Positions 1-13,800 of a DNA stretch of 64,000 bases are shown piece by piece (positions within the stretch are counted from its first letter, which is position 1; each line of letters starts with the position of its first letter). The notes under the pieces were generated by a model. The model ran no database searches, was not told the DNA's origin, and saw only the letters and a list, made by a program, of their open reading frames with translations. The position numbers and the translations under genes are program-made. Source of the stretch: Motacilla alba alba (Eukaryota; Chordata; Aves; Passeriformes; Motacillidae); the NCBI RefSeq assembly GCF_015832195.1, contig NC_052027.1, forward strand, positions 12,272,149-12,336,148, read 5' to 3'.

Positions 1-2942
1 TTACAGCTATGTCCACAGGCAAACCCACTAGTTCAGACATTTCTGTGAGATTGTACCGTGACTGTACAATCCACATCCATCACTAGAAAGCAGAGAAGCA
101 CATTTCTACCAGAGATACCACAAAGCTCAGCATCTCTGCCAGGTCAGCAGCCTTGCGACCAAATGCGATTCTGAAAATTGATCAAATGCTGCAGCTGGGC
201 CAAACCAGCAGCTGGCCAGACTGCAGGGTTCATCCAGCTTATGGCCTCTTCAGAACCATCCACACTTTTTCTCAGCTGTGCTCTACTCATGGAAACTACT
301 GCACATTCTGGATGGAACAGCCTCTATCTGTGACATGAAAAATTAAAAGCAAAAATGGACCTAAATGCTTTTTATTCTGTCCTTGGAAGACATCTGCTTT
401 CTCTGTATCCTACTCCATATATTTGTGCACACACAAAGACACACAGAGGTTAAGGTCAAACCATGCCAAATATTTTTAAAACTGTTTGTGCTGAAGCTAC
501 CTTGATTTTGTTCAGTCAAATAATTAAATGATAAATTCATGCAAAACTTTTCTAAAACATTGTGATTAGTAAGTAAAATCTCATCCTGTTATGAATTTGT
601 AGGAATCACTAATTCATAGAACCTCCAATATGGTTCAAAATACAGGAATATTAGAAGGTATTCTAGTCTTGTTCAATTACATTTTTTTTTCAATCAAGGC
701 AAATACTTAACAGAAAAATTATGTGTGACTGTTGAAGATTTTTTCATGCAAGATTATTTTTGTGTCACAGGTGCCACGAATCACAGTGCCACCTTCCCAC
801 AGAAAGCCTGTTGGCAGAAATAATCACAGCAGTGTTCAAAAAGTGCCAGAGGTTTAAATCAACCAGAGCAGCTGATGTTCTCAAACCATTCACATCATTA
901 AATCTGTCGTGTAAAGCGCATCAGGAAGGAACCAGTGGCTACAAGCATGCAAACCACACCGCTAAGCATTTCAAAAACACAACACTGCAATCTTCTAGAA
1001 AAGTAAAACTTAAATATTAAAACTTAATATTTAAATGATATTCCAAATGGAGTACAGAAGCCTTGTCTTTTCTAACATTTGATGATTCACTGAACAATTC
1101 TATAGATATCTTTTTGTAAGTTATACACATTCTTGGCAAATGAAACCAATGATAAATATCCATCACATCCAATGAGAGCACCTCCAAATTATTAGATTTT
1201 CCCATCACAAACTTATCAATACATAACAAATCTCCCTATTGTCAAAGAACATTTAACTGCGTGCTTCAATAAAATTGTGCATCTTTTTTTAGGATATGAA
1301 GATATGATGGGCTCCAAAAAGGAACAAATCCCACAGTGGAAAGTCACTTTCTGTCCTCAGAAATGAAGTAGCAGATAATGATTCCAGCATAAAGGGGCAA
1401 TGGTACTTGAAATATTTGACCTTGGAACTCAGCCCTGTATCCATGATGTTTGAAACAATCCCCAAGATGGATATGTTTTACATTACTGACTGTGAGTAAT
1501 GTTTGGTGAGCAGTGAGTTTGCCCTTATATGGAGGATGCTCTTCATCACACCCTGACCTCCAGGTTTCAACTGTCACAATTAACTCCTCTTCTGCAAGCA
1601 GATTTTGGCAACTGCTGTGGTTTCTGCTTTCATTTAAATACTCACCTCTAATTCTCCCTAAAATTTTCTTTCAGTTTTTCTACTTTCATCAGGTGCTCCA
1701 ATTTCCTTCACAGTATTTCAACCCTTTACTTTTCCCCCTTTTCCACTGATCATTTTGATTCTGAGAATAATGTTTTTAACAGAGTAGAAAAATCTCACAT
1801 TCACCATTATTTATTCAGTGTGATCTCTTCTATTAAAATGGGGTGGGGTTTTATTGTGGTTGTTTTTGACTTCTGCTTTAAGTAAGTCAAGTAACTCTGA
1901 GCACTGCAAAAAAAAAAATCCTAAGCAAGAATCAGGTTCCAAGAAATCATATTCCTGAAAATATGTCTGAAAAAAGTGAGAAAGGCTTTGAATTCTTTAC
2001 ATCTTTGACAGCTCCACGACATTCAAGGTTTATATTCAAGACTCAATTATAGCAAGGATATTCGTACAAACTTTAGGCATCCAGCAGCCAGCTGATTTAG
2101 AGGATAGGACCTGTAAAACTTTCCTTGTAGTCAGAGAAACAGTTTGCTAAAGTCTGTTACAGAGCATTCATTATCCCCCTGTTTTGTCCTGTGCATTACA
2201 GGAGCTGTCCACCCCGCACTGGCCACAGAGGCAGTACAGGAAGACAAAATCAGCCCCCCCAGGGTAGTAAAGGATCTAAAATAAGGCTATGACCACCTTG
2301 TAATGTGTCTGCCACATCCTTAATGTTTGGAAGATTTCAGAATCTCAGTAAAATTAAAAGTTGTCTCAAGCTGGCAACTCAGTTCTAATGATACAACCTC
2401 TCAAATAAATTGAAAACCAGAAAGCACTATTTTCATGAGTGAATAGAAAGGACAGTTCAGCTGTACTGCTTAAAGCATGAGCCCACCAGAAATAACCATG
2501 GTTAAGAAGCATAAGCAAGAGTAAGGTGGGAACATCCATTGTAATCAATACTAATAAAATGAGAGCAGCTTGAAAAGTTTTACTCAATTCATTTGGATAC
2601 AAGTTTGTCAGCTATTTCCCCTGTATCATTCTTTGAAATCAGAAAATTTTACTTAGTTCTGGTTCACTAGTATTTAAGCCTCATGTTTTCAAGAGAGCAG
2701 GTATCTAAGGACATATTTAAATCTGTCAAGCAACTGTAAATTTAAATTTCATGTGTAATTTTAACAGTGTAATGACCTGCAAATCTGCACAGGTAGGACC
2801 AGAATGGAATTTTGCATAATATGGTACCCCGCTTTTTTCTTTAAAAGGCCATCCTTTTCTATTTGACTTTTCCATATTCCTTCAATCAACAGAATTGCCA
2901 GTGTCACAACCTGACTTCCCCACACATTTGGTACAGACTTAC
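1..2942 (-). other. SLMAP intron after w21, partial
   Basis: No exon, RNA gene or recognisable mobile element is visible. I looked for a minus-strand exon with a Trp/Pro-rich lead-in followed by a hydrophobic 20-residue segment and found none. Short open frames here lack SLMAP similarity and splice context. Confidence 0.85.
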
Positions 2943-3077
2943 ATTGTTTCCTTTTTCTTGTAGCAGCTTCAGGTTTTCTTTACATTGTTTGAGCTCCTCC
3001 GTGAGTGACTGGTTTTGCTGTTCAGCCACCTCATACTTTGCCTTCAGCTCCGAGAGCACAGTCTGTGTTCTTTCATA
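2943..3077 (-). CDS. SLMAP: SLMAP exon w21: last coiled-coil exon before the tail anchor
   Basis: 135 nt, phase 0-0, from [20 protein letters not shown] to [10 protein letters not shown]. Acceptor TTTGTCTTTAG, donor AAT|GTAAGT. In the family the next exons encode the hydrophobic C-terminal membrane segment. No such exon can be seen in bases 1-2942, so the anchor and stop codon lie outside the window. Confidence 0.96.
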
Positions 3078-6000
3078 CTAAAGACAAAGAGAGAACAATC
3101 TGTGGACCCCTGGACACCCAGCACATGCTGACATCTGCTTAGCACAGCTCCCTTTGCTGTCATCTGCCCAGACTAACTCGCCTTGCACCAGTGCACTCTT
3201 TTCGTAAAAGCAGGGTAGAATTTAGATTTCCTTTTTTTCTAAATTAATTTTTTTTTGCCCAGCTTGGCAGAGCTAGGACCACTAAACCCAAGGAAATACA
3301 AAGCTAAGGCAAAGCCTTAATTAATCTCTCATACCAATTATTCATTCTCATATTGGAAAGGACTGTAAAAACTACAAAGGTGAAACAAGAAATAGGGGAA
3401 CAAGGAGTCCTTCACATTTGAATGGTGGTCTTACATCTAGGCTGCAGCTTACATACCTCTAATGGGTGCAAAATTCAACACTCCGTATGAAGTAAATCAA
3501 ATCCTCTCCCCACACAGCAAATTCAAGCATAAGAGCAAGGCAGGCATTAAAAAATATTATGCCTTGTTACTGTCATGCCATAATCCTCAGTGTGGGTCAA
3601 GTACAAGTAGTACTGGGTGAATGTGACATGTTCCTACGGAATGGGTAGCTTCTCCTTTTTCAAACCCACATTCCATGTTTCCTATTCTAGCAGTCCTCCT
3701 GAATAGGCTTAGTAGGACAGAATCAATGACCTTCAGTACTGGCATTCACCACAAATTTAGAGGATGAGGCATCTTTACAATACTGATCTGATTACAAAAC
3801 AGATTAAGACAACTGGGACTTTCAGATTTTGAGAACTGTAAGGAATGTGACATGGATGAATTAACCATGGAGCAAATAAAAGGACTGCAAAAGAAACCAA
3901 GAGCAGTGACTGGGGAAACATTCAGAATGTTCATAAGAAGAAGCAAGTAAGTGTTGGAGACTATGGCCTTCTTATAGACATGATGTTTAGAGTCCAGGCA
4001 GATTAAATACATGCTCAGAATGCTGACCCTTCCTTATGCACTTACAAATCCATTAAGATAAAAGATCTTTGTGAAGAATATGTAGCCCCCTTGCCAAATA
4101 AAAGAGCTCAAATCTAACTGGGAAGATTAGACTGTGACAATTAGCTTTGACTCATAACAGCTAAAGAAACTCTGGACCATGATGTTCATGAAGACTCTGA
4201 ATAATGATTTGTCTGTCTGAACATCTTAAAAGTAAATTCACTACAGTAATGCATGTAAATAAAGTTTAGTAAGTTCTCAAAGAACACGTGTATTTACCTG
4301 AAGTCTTCCCTTTTAGATTTGACTCCTAGTTTATATTTTCATAGCTACCATTTAAACTGCTTGCAATAAACGTGTGAAAAAAATTATGTACTAGAAAAAG
4401 TAAAGAATTAAAAGTTCCTTTTCTTTTAGCTTAACCAGGTCAGTCATTGGGCATTACATTCTTGCAAAATGGAAATATTTCATGTTACCTCTTTCTGAAA
4501 ATCTTTTGCTTGACTTTCAGCTTCACTTAGTTGAGTTTTCAGACTGGCTGCATCCCGTTGATGTTTTTCTCTCAACGATCCCATCTGATTTTCAAGTTCC
4601 TTCCGAGACATTTCAAGAACACTTATATCGCTGGTTAGCGCTAAACTCTGCTTCTGAGAGCTGAAAAACAAAATCCAATTGATTCCTTATGCATTTTAAA
4701 TTTACACAAATTGGCACTTTTCACTCTTGAAACCTTAACACATTGGTTTTGATGTGTAAGTATCAGCTTAGAGCAATTACAGAAATACAGACCATTACTG
4801 CCTCCCTAGACAGGGTGCTAACACAAAAGGCTGACCATGGTCTTGCTTTTAAATATATGTCCACAGCTTGCTGTGTATAATTAATATTCAGTATCTCTTT
4901 TGGGAGGAAAAACCACCACCACCAAAACTCTTCAGCTGCTGTGGTACCCCCCAGACAAACCTTGTGCCCCTACCTAGAAAGTTCCTTCTCTTGGCGCTCA
5001 AGTTCAGATGTAAGTGAAGTATTTTCCTTCCTCAGTTTAGCACATTCAGCTTCCAGAGCAATCCACTCGGCCTTCAACTTTTCAAGTTCATCTGCAATGA
5101 ATAAGTTAATTCAATTAAGTAGAATTATTTCATGACTATTCCAAGGAACACCAGCTGATAAATGGAGGAAAAGCTGGTACCAGCCGTAAATCTCAAACAT
5201 ACTTGTTTGTAATCATGTCACATGAGTTCTCTCATGAGCACCTGTAAAACATTACATTATCTTCTACTGTTATGAGGTTTATGACCTAGTGCCAGACAAG
5301 TTACTTTCTTCATTAAAGCTTTTTCTAAGGTACAAAGAAGTAGAAAACAGTCTTTTTATGGGTCAACTCTAGTATTTTAGTATTTTAGAAACAGTGGTAG
5401 AAAGTGTATTGGAAGAAAATTCCAAGGATTGAAAATATCAAGAGAATCACTGATACCATGCCTCTGTTACAAGGAAAAGAATGTTTAAAGCAATAAGCTT
5501 TAGTGACACTTTGGTAGAATTAAAAAGTCAGGAGCTCCCCCTTAACAAGCCTAAACTATAGAGAAGTTATACAAGTCCTCTTGGAAATTTTTTGGCAGTA
5601 TGAAACCCTCAAACTGTAAAAGTTTTCCGTCTTTTCTAAGTGGAATTACACTCGGCCTACTGATGTCAAAGAGTACCTCAGTTAATTTAGGCATAATTGA
5701 CAATAACTGTTTAATGAAGCAAGCAAAATGCCTTTTGTAACACCACAAGCCTTGGTACACACACATACAAACATACAGGTGTGTGTATACACACACACAG
5801 AGTAAATGACTACAAAGGGACAGAGAAACAGTGATCTGAGTAACCGGCATCCACCACATTGAGCAGGATACAGGTAGCTATGCTCTGTGACATCCTTTCA
5901 AACAAGTACCTTTCAGGCGAGAGGCCTCCTCCCTCTGCTGCTCCTCACACTGCTGGCATTTGAGCCGAAAGCTGGATTGCAGATTGACAATTTCTTTCTC

Positions 6001-7808
6001 ATAATCTGAGGCATCGTTCCTCCACCGGTCAAGCTCCGCTCGCACCGTCTGCAGCTCGGCTTGCAAGGTAGAAATATCTGTGTCTCGTTCTGAGGCTGCT
6101 TTTTCTGCTACTTTTTGAAGTGACAGAATCTCATTTTGAGCACTGACTAGTTCATTTCGAGTGGCTGAAATTTCATTCTCCTTTTCCTTGCGAAGATTCT
6201 CAATTTCTTCTTGCAACCTCCGCAACTGAGCTGGAAAGCAGACATTGATGTTTATATCTTCTCAAACTCTATTTATAAAAAACCTGAAAACCTTACCTCC
6301 CTTTCTCAACACATTGATATTCAGCAGGACTAAAGAAGCCTAATGCAATTGAAAAAATATATTTATCCTGTCAAATGCTGTACCCTTAAAGAGGCAACTA
6401 TGTGGGCCATGTAATACAGAGAGTCAAAAGAAAGAAAAATTATGTCTGGACAAAGCTTTCTTAGACAAGGCTGTGCTGTGTGTGTGACAACAAAGCAACT
6501 TTCCAAAATCTGAAAACAAGATTTAGATCCAACATGCCTGTAAGCAAAAGAAGTATTAGAGGACAAGGACATTGGGGCTTTCAGGGACAAGAGGAAAAGC
6601 AAGAAAGCTTCTGTCACAAGCCAAACATTTGCAAAGCTACACTGGAAATGTTTGCCTGTTCAGCAGTTAACTTGTGATGTCTATAAATATTTGAGACAGA
6701 ATAATTTCTACTCTGTTCTCTACATGCAGTAGAGGAAATAGACATTATTTCTTGGCAAAAAGCATTTTAAAAAGCACAAGATGAATTTTAAATCAAAAGG
6801 GACAGCTGCACCACGTAGACTGAGCTAGAAGAAGGTCCTTTAGCATTTACAGCTTACTGTAAATGTGCTGCAGTCACATACACATGAGGCTACTTGACAT
6901 TTCTGCACGAAGCAGACCTTATAAATTATTCCCATCTAAAACCCTTTTATTATTTAAGACATCTCTGAGCACAATTTTTCATAAAAGCGTACACAAAGAG
7001 AATCCAGTGCAAACAGTAAAAAAAAAAAAACAGTGCATAGGAAAGGGAAGTATAAAAGAACATGAGAACTAATTATAACACTGACGGGAGTAGAGTGTTT
7101 AATTTGCTGTTGTTCTATTTCACTTGTTTAAAAAATGTATTTCACTGATTTCAACATGCAAAAAAGCAACTATTAAATTAATGAAAAATTACTCTGAGAA
7201 GAAAAGGTAAAATTCTTAAGAGCACTTGAAAAACTAATGTAAGATACCGCAGAGGGTCAAAATGACAGATTTAAAGTTGTATATTTCAGAACCAAAGGGC
7301 AAAACAAGGACAGTGAAAAGCATGGGGAGGATAACCAAGGCTGAGTAATCTTCCTAGGTTACTTGTATTTATTTTTGTCATCTCAATCCATTATAGAACA
7401 TGACAGGAAGAATGTGAGTGAGTCTTGCTGTAAACTGATAGAGCATCAGAGCTACTCAAAAGAGACTTGCACCTCCATGACAATTGATGCTTTTCAGCAG
7501 CTACATATGCAGCAATACATAAAGAATTCATCTACTGGTACAACCTAGAAACTTTGTTGATGTAACATAGTTGATGTGCAATGAAGAAAAAAAAATTCAC
7601 CGTTTTTGTGCCCTCCTCTAAACAGGCTCCAGCAAGACATGTATCTCATTAAATACACTAAAGAACCTATGAATTACCCAATTCCCCACTTTGAAGGAAA
7701 AAGACATAATGGGAAAAATATGGTAGTTATTATATACTGTAATGCCTAAGAGACAATAGTATATATTGTATGTACTGTGTGTATATATATATATATATAT
7801 ACAAATAA

Positions 7809-7840
<32 letters not shown>

Positions 7841-10800
7841 CTATAATATTATAGAAAATAGTACATTAATTTCATGGCAATTCTGTGTAAGATGAATGAG
7901 TCTATCTGTTTCATAACAAAAAACTTTTGCAGCATGATGGATTTTGAAATAAATATGAGCAAAATGAGGCTTACTATGACCTCGTTTGAAAATAATTTCT
8001 ACAGGCTTATACTAACAGAAAGCAAAGGAAGCAGTGGGTGAGAACAGTCTGACAGTAGGAAAACACATGATGCATCAACAATTCCCTTTCCATATATCCT
8101 TACATTAGAAGCCAAGAACCTCTACAATAATATGCACTAAAACACAAAGAACTAGAACTTCCTAATACAGCAGGTGCCTGAGCAAAGGAATGCAAACCAT
8201 ATCTTCCTGATAGTATTTTCTTCATCAAGCCAAGCTAAACTCCTGCTTCTTGGTGCTGGCAGCATTTCAAAGAAATGTGTTTTTTTATGCTGCGCATGCT
8301 GTTGATGAACAACTCTCCCTTTATATATTCAGGCCTCATAAAAAGAAGCAAAGCCCTGGACTGCAAATCCAAAGGCACACACAAGTTCTAAGTTAGGTGG
8401 AGTTGTAGAAATAACTTACACAGGACAGTTACTACTAACAATATGGGAATGGTCTCTCAAGCACTGGATATAATTTGAGAGGACAATTAGAAAGAAAACT
8501 TCCATTACATCTCTCGTTTATGTAAGCCATTACCTCATCTAAACTGAATGCTTTGCTTCTTTCACTTTTTTTTCAATAAGGAACAACAAGTTACTTGAAT
8601 TTCCTTGCTCTACCTATGTGTTCATCTAATGAACCTGACACGTAGAGACACGACCTCAGCTGCTTCTCTGGCACTTTCTCTTCTCTATCACAAACAAAGC
8701 CAACAGCACTGGCTGGCCTAAAACATTGATTCCCTGAAAATATTTCTAGAAATGTTACTCCATGAAGCTGCCAGGTTTTTTTTTTCCTCCTCTGCAGTGT
8801 TCAGGGGCTGCCAAGGGAGAATCCTGACAGCTTTTCCCAAACTGCGAGATGTGTCACACCCTAAAAGTTTGGGAAGCAGCAAAGCACACAGTGAACATCA
8901 GAACATTGTGAACTACAACAGAGAGAGGAGGAAACATAAGCAAGACCTCTCTTGAGAAGGATCCAGAAAACAAAAAAGTACTGAATTGAGAGGAGGAATC
9001 CTGCAATTAAGTTTGGCTCTGTCAAGTTTCTACTTTCATTCTCTCTTTTTGGGAGGAAAAAAAAATTTTTTTTTGGTGCATAGAAATAACTATGAAATAT
9101 TTTCTAATTTTTCTTACAGCATTCACTACTTGGAGAACTCTCATTGTTAGCAAGATAACACTGAAAATTAAATTGTTCCTCATGTTCTGAAGATGAGCAT
9201 TCTTTAAGCTTCTCTTTTGTACAAGAGCAATGACAGAAAACAAAGATTCTTTGCTGACAGTCACATAAAACAGAGCTATTACAGGAGTTTTTCAGTGTAA
9301 CTAGTACATGACAAGTACCACATTATCCAACAAACTACTGCCCAAAAAGTAATTTTCTAGGGCTATTTTGACTTCTTAAGAAAGTCAGGACTGTCAGGCC
9401 ACCTGCCTGTCTGCTCATCTGTCTTCCAGACATTTTTGGGTATAAGGCACATGACATGCTGACAAAGATCCCAAGGATGAAGCTGCTGAGTTTTGTAATA
9501 ATCAGTGGCTGAGTAGCTCTTCAAACTAACACCTGCTGTAAGGAAATGACAACATAACATAGCCTTTTTTTGACCTTAAGGCTGGACAGACTGACAGACT
9601 CTTGACCAATGAGCTCACTCGCATGGATGAGAAGTTAACATGATACAGAACACCTGACTCAGAGGTTGTGTAAATCATGGGATTACATCCTGCTGAATAT
9701 GCATTTTAGGCTGAAAAGAGCACAACTATTATATCAATTTTCAAAAAGGCATGGACAGAGTCTCTGTTGCAGCAACTTTACTGCATGCTCTGATGCTGGA
9801 TGTGGATCTGGATGAAAAATTTCTTTAAGAGGATCCTACAATGAAGTGAAGAGACTGACTAGCACAAAAACACCTAAAGCTTCAGAGTGCTCCAAAGGCA
9901 TCACAGTAAGAATCCCTGGATCATTTAGAACTGAGAAAAACTAAAGGGAAATGAAGAAAAGGTATCTATTACAGATTACATCTTTTGCATTTTCTAAGTT
10001 ACTATACAACCATAGGAATTTAAAGGAAACATTCAAAGATATGGTGAAAGAAATCAGATTTAAAATGTACACTCAACTAAACATTTTCCTTTCTTAGTGA
10101 CTATGATTCCACAGAAAAAGTCAAAATGATATAGTTTCCCTAAAGAGTGGGGGAAAAAACCTTACCTTGCAGAGCATTTATTTGCTTGTTGGATTCTTCA
10201 ACTTGCACTCGATATGCTTTTCTCTCTTCTTCCAAGAGAGCTACAAATAAAAGTGAAAATGTGCCCAAGAGTTTTTGTTAGTAACATAAATTTCACCTGA
10301 GTAATTAATTTTAGTCACAGTCTCTCCTTAAGTGAAAAGATTAAACAAACATATTACTTTAGGAAGTTATCAAAGGTAGTAAAACTATGTAAGTAGTTTA
10401 ATAAAAGTTAATACTAAGACATCATTCCATTATTGTGGTAGTATTACAATTAATTTGAAATTGATACAATCTGTTGCCTGATCTGAAAACTCAGTGTGTG
10501 CTAAATGCAAACTGCTGTGAGAGGAAGAAAAAAAAAAGGTTGTAAATATAACCTCTTATGAACACTGAACAATATGCAATTAAACTGAACTATACTATTT
10601 CCTCTTAGAAACAACAGAGCTACATAGCTGATAGGTTGATCTAACAAAGAGCTACCACTGAAGACATTCAATTACATCCATTATCTAACTGAAATAAGGA
10701 TGAGATATACTGAGTTCAAGTATGTATTCAATACTATGAAAACACACTGGTTTATCTTGAACTACCTCATATATACAATTTTCATGAATACCCTCCAGAA

Positions 10801-13800
10801 CCAAGTTGATCTGGGTCTCACCTTGAAGTTCAAAGCATTTTTGTTTACTTGTCCTAGCTAGCTCTTGGGCTTCAATCAGCTCCTTGTGCAGTTGCTGAAT
10901 TTCTTGCTTAGCCTCAGTCTCTGATTGTGCACCCTGCAATTCATCTGATAAAAGAACATTTTCTTTGAATCATAGATTTGTACAACAGCTTAATTTGCAC
11001 TGCCATGTGCTGATTGGCAACTTTTTACTCAAATCTTCAAAAGTTAGTTAAAGTAAACTCAAAATTAGATTAGGTAAATATTAGCAAAAATATTAATATA
11101 CTTTTTAAAGTAGTAAAACATATGCAAACCTTAAAGCATTCATTATACATAACATGCAATATAAAACAAAAATTAACAAGGAAGAATTAGAGAGTTTTAA
11201 AAAACACTGTATAAATTGGCAAGGACTTCTGTATTGACAAAAGCAAGGAACAACAAAAACATAAGACAATCCTTGACTGTGTTTATAACTTGTCTCTTCT
11301 GAAAGGAAGCTGCCCTAAGCCTGTCTCAGTGCACAAGCTCAGGCAAGAGCTGCTATTCCATGATTCACTACTGCCACCCTCCCACTGCACTGCCAGGCTC
11401 AGTCTCCCCCCTCTTCCTCTGGAGACCAAAAAGGAAAGGAAAAATTTAGGGAAATTTCCTAAAATAAAATTAAGAAAAAGAAGAAAATTCCAACCTCCTT
11501 ATTTCATTTAGTGGCCTTAGTGAATAGTGAGATAAATATTGCACTTGATTTTTTTTAAACTGCATCTTAAAATATTAGGTATGTCTTTAATATGATCATA
11601 AACTTATGCACATTATTTAAACTCTAAATAAAAACATTTGCTCTTCTCCATAAGTTTTGTATTAGCTAAAACACATATTAAATGCCTCTTGGGCTTACAA
11701 GAGATGACTCGCAGCCACAGAAAATAAAACACTTTTGCAGCTCAAGTTTTGGAGAAATTTAAAAGAGGAAAACTAATTATTTGTTAGTAAGAGCAGTGTC
11801 CTCTAATGGGCACACATCTAGAAATTAGATGCAGGAACACTGCAGCCTGCAGGCATCTGCAAAGCCAGGAACAGCACCCAGCAAACTCTCATTTACTAGA
11901 TTTTCCTTAAGCAGTGTCTGTGCACAAACTGATCTTTCAGGAGGCACAAACAGCCCTAATAAACTCTATAGGTAGAGGATTAAAATTTGATATAAAGCTT
12001 GTTTGGTGAGATAGGTAAAGGAAGGAAACTGGTGAAAGAATTCCAGCTGTGTATCATGGGACAGGATGGAAAAAAAAAAGGGTTACACAGTTACCTGGTC
12101 AATAAACATCTGCAACTATAGACCACAGGGATTTAAGATAAAGGCTTAGGAAAAAATATTACTTAGGTTTGTCTGGACTTTGCATTAATAAAGAAAAAAA
12201 TAAAAAGAAACTATAATTTAGCTCATCATTATACTTTTGACATTCATACTTAGCTGCATATGTTATCAATAAAGTAATTATAGATTTTTTTTTTCTTGCT
12301 CTCTTAATTAAGAAAATTGTTTAGCAAATCATGCTGAAGTCTTCATACTGCATTTCTCTAAGGGGCTGTTTTTCCTGCTCTCACAGTAATGAACTGGTGG
12401 GCTTGAGCAGAGCTGAGAACACACATGTGCTTTTAGACTTTTTCAGAAGGAAATTATGAGAGCAGAAAGAACAGAGAGGACTACATATTTCATCCAAATG
12501 CTTTGTTGTATGGTTTATTAGCTCTAAATCCAAGTTTCTCTTTACTGAACGTGTTTTGTTCTTAGCTTCTCATGGATAAAGATTTAGAGCAATTAGACTT
12601 TCAGGCCTCTTTAATGAGACTTTTCAGAAGAAATGGATGAGGAAGTCGACAAATTATGCTCAAATCACGCCTGATAAAGAAGCAGTGTCCCAAATCCAAC
12701 AACAGACACCCTAAATGAACTTCTATGGTGGCAGTGTTTTCTAGTCAATGAAAGCACACATCATAAAAGACAGTACTGCTTCAAAAGAGATGAGAGGTAA
12801 ACTCTTTCCTACATCAACACAAAAGGGGAATTTCCATGTGCCTGACATGCTTCTAAATCAAAAGCCAAGAAATATAAGCACAAGAAAATATTTGCTTTTT
12901 CATCTTACCCAAACTGAAAATTAAGTGTCTTGTTGTTCAAAGCAAATACAGTTTTAATGTTAATTCTAGTTTCGAAAAGTACTTCAGTGAGTAGGATTGC
13001 CCTATTTACAAACAATAAAACAACTAAATATCATCATGCTTAGAATGAGTGCTCCTTTTAGAAGCAAATTCACATCACAACTAACTGTCTGCAGAGAAGG
13101 CTAAGGAGTTACCATTAATTACAACATGGTGCCAGAAAGAATTAAATAAGAAAGAAAAGGTCAAATGCAGCATTTTTTCTTCCTCATTCATTTTTTTCCA
13201 CCTCATGGAAAATTTTCATCTGTGATCAGTTTCTTTGCCACATTTTAAGAAATGTTCTCAATTAATACCACTTTGTTTCCCACACAAATATAGTGAGGCT
13301 TCCCTTAACATTGACTCTAATGATAATTTTTAAATTGTTTAAAAAACATTTTTAAAACAACTTTAATTTAAAATTTATTTTTTATAATAGAAATAATACA
13401 GAGGCACACATAGGCTGTGGTCTAAACTGATCCTTTATCTGTATGTGCCTGGCCTGTGGAAGCAACTTTATGAGCAGCCTGCTATTTCTTCAAGCCTCAC
13501 TTGCAAAAGTTCACCTTCAGAATTTTGCAGGATTTCTCAGGTTATTCAGAAGACAATTTTCAGGGTACTCTGGTGAAGTCAGACACAACAATTACAACCA
13601 TGAGATTTTTTTTAGCTTCATAAGATCCACATGAAGGAAACTGCATCATATATTTAAAATAAAGTATCTGGTTATTCTGAAAAACAATGGTTCCCACACT
13701 TTCTGAGCTGATAGGCCACTATTGCTTTTTAAAATTTCTTATGTAAATTACCACTATTCAGCAAAAACTCAGCTGAAAACATTTCCTACTTAGATACCAT

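Noticed and set aside
1..2942. Possible tail-anchor exon of SLMAP
   Set aside because: Searched by eye on the minus strand for a Trp/Pro lead-in followed by a hydrophobic segment and a stop after a splice acceptor. None found.
6844..6865. Stem-loop CATTTACAG/CTGTAAATG with 4-nt loop
   Set aside because: A perfect 9-bp stem, but AT-rich and short. Such hairpins are expected by chance in tens of kilobases of intron.
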